64,000 nt of DNA, from positions 248,001 through 312,000 of the forward strand of contig NZ_PXYJ01000001.1 in NCBI RefSeq assembly GCF_003012815.1, given 5' to 3'. A program made the position numbers and the translations under genes. Below are positions 57,875 through 64,000 of the stretch, piece after piece; positions within the stretch are counted from its first letter, which is position 1; each line of letters starts with the position of its first letter. Source of the DNA: Allosphingosinicella vermicomposti (lineage in GTDB: Bacteria; Pseudomonadota; Alphaproteobacteria; Sphingomonadales; Sphingomonadaceae). The notes beneath the pieces are model-generated. The model ran no database searches, was not told the origin of the DNA, and saw only the letters and a program-made list of their open reading frames with translations.

Positions 57875-58045
57875 TCAGGCGGTTGCGCGCTCGGCGGCGA
57901 TGATCTGGCGAGCGAAGGGAAAGCATTGGCCGCATTTGGCGCGGCGGCCAAGGCAGGCATAGGCGCTGGAGGGGCAAGACGCGCCATTTTTGGTGGCCTT
58001 CCGCACATCGCTCTCGCGAATCGCATTACAGACGCAAACGATCAT
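57875..58045 (-). CDS. bfd: Bacterioferritin-associated ferredoxin
   Basis: 56-residue [2Fe-2S] protein that reduces bacterioferritin haem to release stored iron. Translation MIVCVCNAIRESDVRKATKN.. ends ..AERATA. The cluster ligands fit the Bfd pattern C-x-C (Cys4, Cys6) and C-x2-C (Cys38, Cys41; AKCGQC). GGAGATC precedes the start weakly. It lies upstream of bfr in the same orientation and is short enough to be missed by length-filtered gene calling. An inverted repeat upstream is a candidate operator. Confidence 0.93.
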   Translation of the reverse strand: MIVCVCNAIRESDVRKATKNGASCPSSAYACLGRRAKCGQCFPFARQIIAAERATA

Positions 58046-58075
58046 GGAGATCGCAAATAGCGATAATGCGATTTA

Positions 58076-58104
58076 GTCGCAATATACCATTGGCAAATTG
58101 CGAC
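58076..58104. promoter_or_regulatory. Inverted repeat upstream of bfd (candidate iron-responsive operator)
   Basis: GTCGCAAT (58076-58083) and ATTGCGAC (58097-58104) are perfect complements 13 bp apart, 31-59 bp before the bfd ATG. Adjacent AT-rich GCAAATAGCGATAATGCGATT (interrupted repeat of GCGAT) lies closer to the gene. Position and symmetry suggest a regulator site; it does not exactly match a Fur, Irr or RirA consensus I can name. Confidence 0.5.
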
Positions 58105-58123
58105 GAATGGTCCGCAATCGCCG

Positions 58124-60310
58124 TCAGGCGAGTGCCGCGTCTGCGCCCATCAGTTTCGGGAAGAAGGCCTCATGCGCTGAGCGAAGCGAATCGAGCGATA
58201 TGCCCGCAACTTCATTTCCGCCTGTCGTGCCGATGCGCGTTATGGGAACGCCCATCGTATAAGCGCGGTCGATATCGTCGCCTGTCACCACATAACGCCC
58301 CTGGTCTTCGCCAAAGGCGGCCGCGGCATCGGTGATCGCGCCGAGTTCGGCGCCTATGCCTGCAGCCAATGCCATTTCCGTGACTGCGACGAGCAGGCCG
58401 CCATCGGACACGTCGTGGACAGCGGTAACCTTGCCGTCTGCGATCAACTGTCTAACGAGATCGCCTGCCGCCTTTTCGCGGTCGAGATTGACTGGCGGGG
58501 GCGGGCCGTCTTCGCGGCCGTGAAGTTCGCGCAGCCAGAGCGACTGCCCAAGGTGCCCGGCGCGTTCGGAAACCGTGCCGCCGATCAGATAGATGCCTTC
58601 GCCCTCTCCCTTGAAAGCCAGGGTCGCGCTCTCCGACCAATCGGGTAGCAGGCCGATGGCGCCGATGGCCGGGGTGGGGAGAATGGCCGAACCGCCGCCA
58701 GTGGCCTTGCTTTCATTGTAAAGCGACACGTTGCCCGACACGATCGGCATGTCGAGCGCGCGGCAGGCTTCGCTCATGCCTTCGAGGCAGCCGACGATCT
58801 GGCCCATGATTTCGGGACGCTGCGGATTGGCGAAGTTGAGGCAATTGGTGACGGCGAGCGGCTTTGCGCCAACTGCGCTGAGGTTGCGCCACGCTTCGGC
58901 GATCGCCTGTTTGCCGCCTTCGACCGGATCGGCGAAGCAATAACGCGGCGTGCAATCAGTGGTGATGGCAAGGCCTTTTTGCGTGCCATGGACGCGGACG
59001 ACCGCAGCGTCCCCGCCCGGGCGCTGGACCGTATCCGCGCCGACCATGTGGTCATATTGCTCCCAAATCCACCGGCGGCTGGCGAGATCGGGCGTGCCCA
59101 TCAGCTTGAGGAGATCGGCGCCGATGTCCGTGCTTTCCGGCACATTGGCGAGCGGTGCGGGCTTGGGCGTCGGCACGTGCGGGCGATCATAAAGCGGCGC
59201 TTCGTCTGCGAGCGGAGCCAAGGGAATGTCGGCGACCACATCGCCCTTCCACTTCAGCACCATGCGGCCGGTGTTGGTGACGTGGCCGATGACGGCGAAA
59301 TCCAGCTCCCATTTTTCGAAGATCGCCTTGGCGAAATCCTCGCGGCCCGGCTTAAGCACCATGAGCATGCGCTCCTGGCTTTCCGACAGCATCATTTCAT
59401 AGGGCGTCATGCCTTCTTCGCGCTGGGGCACATCGTCCATGACGAGTTCGATGCCTACACCGCCCTTAGACGCCATTTCGACCGAGGAGGAGGTGAGGCC
59501 CGCCGCGCCCATGTCCTGGATGGCGACGATGGCGTCGGATGCCATGAGTTCAAGGCAGGCTTCGATCAGCAATTTTTCGGTGAAGGGATCGCCGACCTGC
59601 ACGGTGGGGCGCTTTTCTTCCGAATCCTCGCCGAAATCGGCCGAGGCCATGGTCGCGCCGTGGATGCCGTCGCGCCCAGTCTTGGAGCCGACATAGACGA
59701 TCGGATTGCCGACGCCGGAGGCCGCCGAATAGAAGATCTTGTCGGTGTCGGCGATGCCGACGGTCATGGCGTTGACGAGGATGTTGCCGTCATAGGCCTT
59801 ATGGAAATTGACCTCGCCGCCGACGGTGGGGACGCCGACGCAATTGCCGTAACCGCCGATGCCGTGGACGACGCCCGCGATCAGGTGGCGCATCTTGGGA
59901 TGATCGGGTCGGCCGAAACGGAGCGAGTTCATGTTGGCGATGGGACGAGCGCCCATGGTGAAGACGTCGCGCAGGATGCCGCCGACGCCGGTCGCCGCGC
60001 CCTGATAGGGTTCGATGTAGGACGGGTGGTTGTGGCTCTCCATCTTGAAGATGGCGGCCTGCCCATCGCCGATATCGACGACGCCCGCATTCTCGCCGGG
60101 GCCGCAAATGACTTGGGGGCCTGTCGTCGGAAGCCTCTTCAGGTGGATGCGGGACGATTTGTAGGAGCAATGCTCCGACCACATGACCGAGAAGATGCCG
60201 AGCTCGGTAAGGTTCGGCTGCCGCTCCATGGCGTGGAGAACACGCTCATATTCTTCAGGAGACAGGCCGTGTTCGGCGACGACTTCCGGGGTGATCGGCG
60301 ATTGGGTCAT
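58124..60310 (-). CDS. purL: Phosphoribosylformylglycinamidine synthase subunit PurL
   Basis: Fourth step of purine synthesis: FGAR + glutamine + ATP to FGAM. At 728 residues it is the small PurL type, which works with separate PurS and PurQ; neither is in the window. Motifs: [10 protein letters not shown] near the N-terminus, [42 protein letters not shown], ..[20 protein letters not shown] and, in the second half, [19 protein letters not shown]. The stop lies 78 bp upstream of bfd's start on the same strand. Confidence 0.97.
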   Translation of the reverse strand: MTQSPITPEVVAEHGLSPEEYERVLHAMERQPNLTELGIFSVMWSEHCSYKSSRIHLKRLPTTGPQVICGPGENAGVVDIGDGQAAIFKMESHNHPSYIEPYQGAATGVGGILRDVFTMGARPIANMNSLRFGRPDHPKMRHLIAGVVHGIGGYGNCVGVPTVGGEVNFHKAYDGNILVNAMTVGIADTDKIFYSAASGVGNPIVYVGSKTGRDGIHGATMASADFGEDSEEKRPTVQVGDPFTEKLLIEACLELMASDAIVAIQDMGAAGLTSSSVEMASKGGVGIELVMDDVPQREEGMTPYEMMLSESQERMLMVLKPGREDFAKAIFEKWELDFAVIGHVTNTGRMVLKWKGDVVADIPLAPLADEAPLYDRPHVPTPKPAPLANVPESTDIGADLLKLMGTPDLASRRWIWEQYDHMVGADTVQRPGGDAAVVRVHGTQKGLAITTDCTPRYCFADPVEGGKQAIAEAWRNLSAVGAKPLAVTNCLNFANPQRPEIMGQIVGCLEGMSEACRALDMPIVSGNVSLYNESKATGGGSAILPTPAIGAIGLLPDWSESATLAFKGEGEGIYLIGGTVSERAGHLGQSLWLRELHGREDGPPPPVNLDREKAAGDLVRQLIADGKVTAVHDVSDGGLLVAVTEMALAAGIGAELGAITDAAAAFGEDQGRYVVTGDDIDRAYTMGVPITRIGTTGGNEVAGISLDSLRSAHEAFFPKLMGADAALA

Positions 60311-60449
60311 GCGCGGGCATTAGCGGGAGTCTGCGCGCGTGGAAAGACTAAGTCCCTCCCTCTCAACGGGGACGGAGTTTTGGGCGTTTCTCCGGATTGC
60401 GCGACTCTTCTGGCCGGCCGATAGTCACGCGTTAAAAAGGAGAGAGATG

Positions 60450-60917
60450 ATGGACCGCAAAGGCATTCCTCAGGGGTATCACAGCGTAACGCCCTATCTT
60501 ATCGTCGATGGCGCGGAGGCGGCGATCGACTTTTACGCCCATGCCTTTGGGGCGAAGGAAAAGATGCGCTTGCCGATGGGGGAAAAGATCGCTCATGCCG
60601 AGATCGTGATCGGGGATTCCCACGTCATGCTGTCGGATGAATGGCCGGACATGAACTTGCTTAGCCCCGCAAAACGAGGCGGGGCGACGTCGAGCCTGAT
60701 GATCTATCTTGGCGATGTCGACGCGGCGTTCGAGCAGGCGATCAAGGCGGGTGCGACGGTTGAGCGGCAACCGGAAGACCAGTTTTGGGGCGATCGCATG
60801 GGCACGGTCGTTGATCCGTTCGGCCATCGCTGGACCTTGTCGACCCAGATTAGGGACGTGCCGCCACAGGAAATGGAAGAGAAGATGAAGGCCTGGTCGA
60901 GCGAGATGGCGAACTGA
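60450..60917 (+). CDS. VOC-superfamily (PhnB/glyoxalase-like) protein
   Basis: 155 residues from ATG 60450, which is 7 nt after AAGGAG; the ATG at 60447 is only 4 nt away. A double beta-alpha-beta-beta-beta module typical of the vicinal-oxygen-chelate fold: VTPYLIVDGAEAAIDFYAHAFGA, HAEIVIGDSHVMLSDEWPDM, MIYLGDVDAAFEQAIKAGATVERQPEDQFWGDRMGTVVDPFGHRW. The DPFGHRWTL ending is characteristic of PhnB-type members, often dimeric with unknown substrates. Confidence 0.87.
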   Translation: MDRKGIPQGYHSVTPYLIVDGAEAAIDFYAHAFGAKEKMRLPMGEKIAHAEIVIGDSHVMLSDEWPDMNLLSPAKRGGATSSLMIYLGDVDAAFEQAIKAGATVERQPEDQFWGDRMGTVVDPFGHRWTLSTQIRDVPPQEMEEKMKAWSSEMAN

Positions 60918-60940
60918 CTTTGGGACCGGAGCAACAGAAA

Positions 60941-60967
60941 GGCCGGCGGAATTGTGTCCCGCCGGCC
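60941..60967. terminator. Bidirectional terminator-like hairpin
   Basis: GGCCGGCGG (60941-60949) pairs with CCGCCGGCC (60959-60967) between convergent genes. On the minus strand it is followed by TTTCTG, on the plus strand by CAATCTTT, so it is a moderate terminator in either direction. Confidence 0.7.
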
Positions 60968-60990
60968 CAATCTTTAAAGGTGAAGAGAAA

Positions 60991-61371
60991 TTAGGCCTTG
61001 CAGCTCTGCGCGCCCTTGCCCGGTGCGGTGTAGGTAACGGTGGTGCCGTTGCCGCTCAGCGAATAGCCTTCGGCCGCGTAGGCCTGGCCAGCTTCCGGGG
61101 CGGTCAGAATCGTGCCTTCCGGACCCTTCTTGTCGCGGACCTTCACCGTATTGTTGGTGTAGAAATCAGCATAAAGCAGGCTGTTATCCTTGCAGCGATA
61201 TGTGCGCGTCGACTGGATCGACGGCGGCAATTCAACCGGCGCCGCGTTGGCGAGCGCTTCAGCCTGAGGATCGGGTGCGTTGGCGGTGACGACCTCCGGC
61301 TCATTGCAAGCCGAGAGGGAAAGGAGGGCCGCAGCCGAAGCCGCGACGGTGAGGTGCTTTAGGTTTTTCAT
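60991..61371 (-). CDS. Putative lipoprotein, possibly MliC-like
   Basis: 126 residues from ATG 61371 (MKNLKHLTVAASAAALLSLSAC); lipobox LSAC with Cys22. The frame is open 13 codons further upstream. The mature part has TYRCKDNSLLYADFYTNNTVKVR and a later SLSGNGTTVTYTAPGKGAQSCKA; the RCxDxS..LxVxFYNN shape and the C-terminal Cys suggest a lysozyme-inhibitor (MliC)-type fold, but this is a weak resemblance. Probably an outer-membrane lipoprotein. Confidence 0.65.
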   Translation of the reverse strand: MKNLKHLTVAASAAALLSLSACNEPEVVTANAPDPQAEALANAAPVELPPSIQSTRTYRCKDNSLLYADFYTNNTVKVRDKKGPEGTILTAPEAGQAYAAEGYSLSGNGTTVTYTAPGKGAQSCKA

Positions 61372-61475
61372 AACAACGGAAGATTTCGCGAGTGCAGCAC
61401 GGATCGTCAAGCCCCAAAAATGTCATTCTTCGAGGGGTTCGACAAAGTGCGATCGCTTGGTTATCCTCCGTTGCG

Positions 61476-61787
61476 ATGAAGCGTGCCAAGGATATGACCG
61501 GAATGCAGCGCGTGAGGATCGGCTTTACCGGCCTTGCCTTCGTATTCCTGATCGTGATGCTCGCGGCGATTTTTACGCGCGCGAGCGACGAGGAACTGAT
61601 CACCGCCAACAATATCGACCCGGGGCTCAGCGAAAGCCAGCCCGTGGTGGTGCTCGCCAATCCGCCTGCGGCGCCCCTGGCAAAGGAGCAGCCCAAGGAG
61701 CCGCTCGCGGAACTCGGCGTCGCGCCCGGCAATGCCGAAAAGAATGCGCCAGCCGACAAGAGCGTCGGGCAGGCCCAACCTCAATAA
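61476..61787 (+). CDS. Small single-pass membrane protein, unknown
   Basis: 103 residues from ATG 61476; ATG 61494 and 61503 are also possible and no start has a clear ribosome-binding site. One membrane helix (IGFTGLAFVFLIVMLAAIFT) follows a basic N-terminus; the rest is a Pro/Ala/Glu-rich periplasmic tail. No family is recognised. Its stop abuts the ATG of the next gene, so the two are coupled and probably work together. Confidence 0.6.
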   Translation: MKRAKDMTGMQRVRIGFTGLAFVFLIVMLAAIFTRASDEELITANNIDPGLSESQPVVVLANPPAAPLAKEQPKEPLAELGVAPGNAEKNAPADKSVGQAQPQ

Positions 61788-63041
61788 ATGGCATGGCGGC
61801 TGGCGCTGGGCGCCGCGATTTACGCGCTGGCGGAGATCGGCCTGGGCCTGACGCTGGGGCGCGTCCTGGATTGGGGGCGGGCCGAAGCGTTGCTCTTTTT
61901 CGCTTTCCGGCCCTGGTGCCTGCTCGGCCTCGCCTTTGCGGCGCGGCGGCAGGGATGGATCATCCGTTTGGGACTTTACGGCGCCGGACTGGCTTTGGCT
62001 TCTCTGGGTGAGGGATTGCTGGTGGTGGGGCTTGGGGCAATCAATCCCATGCCGGAGCTCGCGCGGGGCCTACTGGGTGGATTGGTGCTTGTTCTGATCT
62101 ACGAAATGCTGATCCAGGGTGGGAAGCGAATCCACCGGCGGTTCGGAGCGATTGCGGGCGCGGTGTTGGCGCTGCCCCTGCTTATCTATCCACAGGCCCT
62201 CTCTTTCTATGACGGCATCGTGCTGGAAAAGGAGCGGGAAGGGGGAGCGGTTCGGCCCCCATTGCTGGTGATGACCGGCTTGCCGCTTTTGTGGGGCGGC
62301 TGGAGCGATTGGTCTCGTGAGCCTTGGCCGGTCCGCTCTTATAGTGTTTTGCAGACAGAGTTCGATATCACGCCGCTCGACGTGCTGGACGATGCCGGCC
62401 TTGCAAAAGGAAGGCTGCTCCTCCTTGCCCAGCCGCGGCGATTGGAGCCCGTCGAGCTGGTCCGGCTCGATGCGTGGGTGCGTGGGGGAGGGAAGGCGCT
62501 GATCCTCACCGACCCGATGCTGCTGTGGCCGAGCGACTTGGCGCTGGGCGACGCGCGCCGTCCGCCGCCGATCGGGCTGCTTGGCCCCTTGCTCGATCAT
62601 TGGGGGCTCGCTCTCGAAGAAGGGGCAGAAAGGGGCGTTGCGATCCGGATCAGCGGGCCGCGCAAATGGACAGTGGCTGCCCCCGGCCGCTTTCGAGCGG
62701 CGGACCCAGGCTGCCGCCTGGGGGATGAGGGGCTGCTTGCCGATTGCCGGATCGGACGGGGACGTGCGTTGCTGGTCGCGGACGCGGACATGCTTCACGA
62801 CACCTTATGGGCCGCGCCCGGGGAGCGGGGCGGGGATCGGCATCGCCGGATTGCCGATAATCCACTGCTCGTGGCCGACTGGCTTGATAGCTTGAGTGGA
62901 CTGTCGCGGATGCGGCAGTCGGGAGATGTGGCTTGGCGAAAACCCGGCGATAATGCGGGGCGCGCCATTCTCTTCGCTCTTCTTCCCGTTCTCGCTGCGG
63001 GCGTAACGGGACTCGTCTTGCGCGTCCGCCGCAAGTCTTAA
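61788..63041 (+). CDS. Membrane protein with GldG/ABC-auxiliary-like domain
   Basis: 417 residues. Four hydrophobic segments near the N-terminus (about 1-140) are followed by a soluble alpha/beta part: PPLLVMTGLPLLWGG, SYSVLQTEFDITPLDVLD, AKGRLLLLAQPRRLEPVELVRLDAWVRGGGKALILTDPML, and GRGRALLVADADMLHD, then a final helix (AILFALLPVLAAGVTGLVL). The soluble part resembles the GldG/IFT52-like (ABC_transp_aux) domain, in which a strand-loop ends LVADADML. No ABC ATPase gene is adjacent. Function not assigned. Confidence 0.65.
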   Translation: MAWRLALGAAIYALAEIGLGLTLGRVLDWGRAEALLFFAFRPWCLLGLAFAARRQGWIIRLGLYGAGLALASLGEGLLVVGLGAINPMPELARGLLGGLVLVLIYEMLIQGGKRIHRRFGAIAGAVLALPLLIYPQALSFYDGIVLEKEREGGAVRPPLLVMTGLPLLWGGWSDWSREPWPVRSYSVLQTEFDITPLDVLDDAGLAKGRLLLLAQPRRLEPVELVRLDAWVRGGGKALILTDPMLLWPSDLALGDARRPPPIGLLGPLLDHWGLALEEGAERGVAIRISGPRKWTVAAPGRFRAADPGCRLGDEGLLADCRIGRGRALLVADADMLHDTLWAAPGERGGDRHRRIADNPLLVADWLDSLSGLSRMRQSGDVAWRKPGDNAGRAILFALLPVLAAGVTGLVLRVRRKS

Positions 63042-63063
63042 CTATCCACTACTTCCCACTGAC

Positions 63064-63209
63064 TTATCCACAGGTTGTGCAACAGAACAAAGCTGCAACT
63101 GGGCTCAGAACAAACCATGAATACTATGTCTTATCCCATATTATGGCATGAAATCCCCGTTCAGGGCATGAAAACCCCTTCCATCCCTACCTAATGAATG
63201 TTATCCACG
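63064..63209. promoter_or_regulatory. Regulatory region upstream of mraZ: DnaA boxes and phased C-tracts
   Basis: TTATCCACA (63064-63072) is a perfect DnaA box; TTATCCACG (63201-63209) differs at the last base. Between them two direct repeats, GGCATGAAATCCCC (63145) and GGCATGAAAACCCC (63165), lie exactly 20 bp apart, and C-tracts start at 63135, 63155, 63175 and 63185, all multiples of 10 bp. On the opposite strand these are GGG(G) tracts in helical phase, as in MraZ operators (TGGGN repeats with 10-bp period in E. coli). MraZ autoregulation is therefore likely; DnaA control is speculative. Confidence 0.55.
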
Positions 63210-63321
63210 TAGCCATAATAAAGAGGGGCATTCTCTGGCCACGTGGCAACGGCGCAGGGACGCGGAGGCGCGTTCCTGTGGTCAGGGAAGGCTTGGCTTT
63301 AAAGAAGGCAGGCGAAACAGG

Positions 63322-63807
63322 GTGGAACTCGAACATCTCTTCAACGGGAGCGCACTGAACGCGGTGGATGCCAAAGGGCGTCTGTCGGTTCCGTCGTTCA
63401 TCCGTGGAGTGATCGAGCGCCGCTCCGACGCCAAGGCGTTGATCCTCGGTGCGCATGAGGTCGACCCTTGCCTCACCGCTTATGATCGCGGCTATGCCCG
63501 TTACCTCCATGCCGAAAACGAACGCCGCCGCCTGAACGAAGAGGCGCAGGGCGGTGAGGCGGCCAATCACTATGCCCGCGCGCGTCGCACATTCGGCATT
63601 ACCGAGGACGTTCCTTACGACACGAGCGGCCGCATCATCCTGCCCCCGATGATGCGCAAGAAGGGGCAGATCGAGGATCTGGCGCTGTTCGTCGGCGTCG
63701 GCGGTACGTTCGAAATCTGGAATCCGCATGTTGCGTTGAAGAGCGGCGATGCGGATTTGAAAGAACTCGCGGCTTACCGGCTGGAAGAGAAGGGGATCGC
63801 GCTGTGA
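63322..63807 (+). CDS. mraZ: Transcriptional regulator MraZ
   Basis: 161 residues from GTG 63322. AbrB-like DNA-binding protein that heads and represses the division and cell wall (dcw) cluster. Two MraZ half-domains are visible: [24 protein letters not shown] (with the DxKGRxxxP signature) and [23 protein letters not shown] (DxxGRxxLP). The C-terminal helix [12 protein letters not shown] follows. Its stop overlaps the rsmH GTG. Candidate operators lie 115-190 bp upstream. Confidence 0.95.
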   Translation: MELEHLFNGSALNAVDAKGRLSVPSFIRGVIERRSDAKALILGAHEVDPCLTAYDRGYARYLHAENERRRLNEEAQGGEAANHYARARRTFGITEDVPYDTSGRIILPPMMRKKGQIEDLALFVGVGGTFEIWNPHVALKSGDADLKELAAYRLEEKGIAL

Positions 63808-64000
63808 GCCAGCCCGCGCCCCATATTCCGGTCCTTCTTGACGAAGTGATTGCGGGTCTCTCTCCCCAGGCGGGCGAAGTTCATGTCGACGGCACGTTCG
63901 GCGCCGGCGGCTATACGCGTGCGATTTTGGAGACGGGTGCGAAGGTCATCGCCTTCGACCGCGATCCCGACGCCATTCGTGACGGGCAAGGGCTCGTCGC
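63804..64000 (+). CDS. rsmH: 16S rRNA (cytosine1402-N4)-methyltransferase, N-terminal part
   Basis: The first 65 codons, cut by the window end, from GTG 63804 overlapping the mraZ stop (GTGA). The translation [21 protein letters not shown].. then [15 protein letters not shown] (SAM-binding motif I) and [11 protein letters not shown] (motif II) is diagnostic of RsmH (MraW). The mraZ-rsmH order is the normal start of the dcw cluster. Confidence 0.96.
   Translation, partial: MSQPAPHIPVLLDEVIAGLSPQAGEVHVDGTFGAGGYTRAILETGAKVIAFDRDPDAIRDGQGLV

Noticed and set aside
63042-63321. DnaA boxes upstream of mraZ as a chromosomal origin
   Set aside because: Only two good boxes, no strong AT-rich unwinding region, and no origin-associated genes; a promoter-regulatory role is simpler.

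Overview
The window is a high-G+C chromosomal segment of an alphaproteobacterium, most likely a member of the Sphingomonadales. The evidence is the gene order of the ribosomal region, an Ala/Arg/Gly-rich extension on S5, four-cysteine adenylate kinase, intergenic palindromes of the type common in sphingomonad genomes, and the style of the S9A peptidases and acyl-CoA catabolic genes. No rRNA, tRNA, CRISPR array, transposase or prophage gene was seen.

Layout. Positions 1-20180 hold a fused str/S10/spc/alpha ribosomal cluster: rpsG (3' end)-fusA-tuf, rpsJ to rpmD, rplO-secY-adk, then rpsM-rpsK-rpoA-rplQ. The run is broken by a terminator after tuf, a long structured leader before rplC, a hairpin-plus-T-run after rpmD, a palindromic repeat between rplO and secY, and two unrelated envelope genes (SRPBCC, DUF6438) between adk and rpsM. 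A good sigma70-type promoter restarts the alpha operon. Positions 20303-28004 carry a glycine-zipper protein, an unrecognised secreted protein, two tandem S9A prolyl oligopeptidases with a small Cys-rich gene between them, cytochrome b561 and AlkB. Positions 28216-36363 are an acyl-CoA catabolic cluster: FadJ-like bifunctional protein, two SDRs, three acyl-CoA dehydrogenases and a thioesterase, transcribed divergently from about 33480.

Positions 36371-47105 form a dense signalling block: two small DUF5985-like membrane proteins, a winged-helix-like protein, a cytoplasmic 1895-residue poly-HAMP hybrid histidine kinase resembling fungal group III (Nik1/Os-1) kinases, a second hybrid kinase 5 bp downstream, and a LytTR regulator with a LytS-like kinase on the other strand. 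A stand-alone Hpt protein lies at 55265. The rest is housekeeping: guaA, an ArsC-family protein, an EamA transporter, panB, the yfgM-bamB-der module, a TusA-like protein, a DUF418 protein, bfd-bfr iron storage, purL, a VOC protein, small envelope proteins, and the start of the dcw cluster (mraZ, rsmH) behind a region with DnaA-box and MraZ-operator-like sequences.

The most interesting items are the poly-HAMP kinase and its exact 276-bp repeats, a duplicated short element (upstream of panB and between bfd and bfr) that may be an unannotated small ORF or RNA, five families of intergenic palindromes, and the structured regulatory gaps in the ribosomal operons. Start codons were moved inward from the longest open frame where a ribosome-binding site or family alignment favoured it; these choices are stated per gene.
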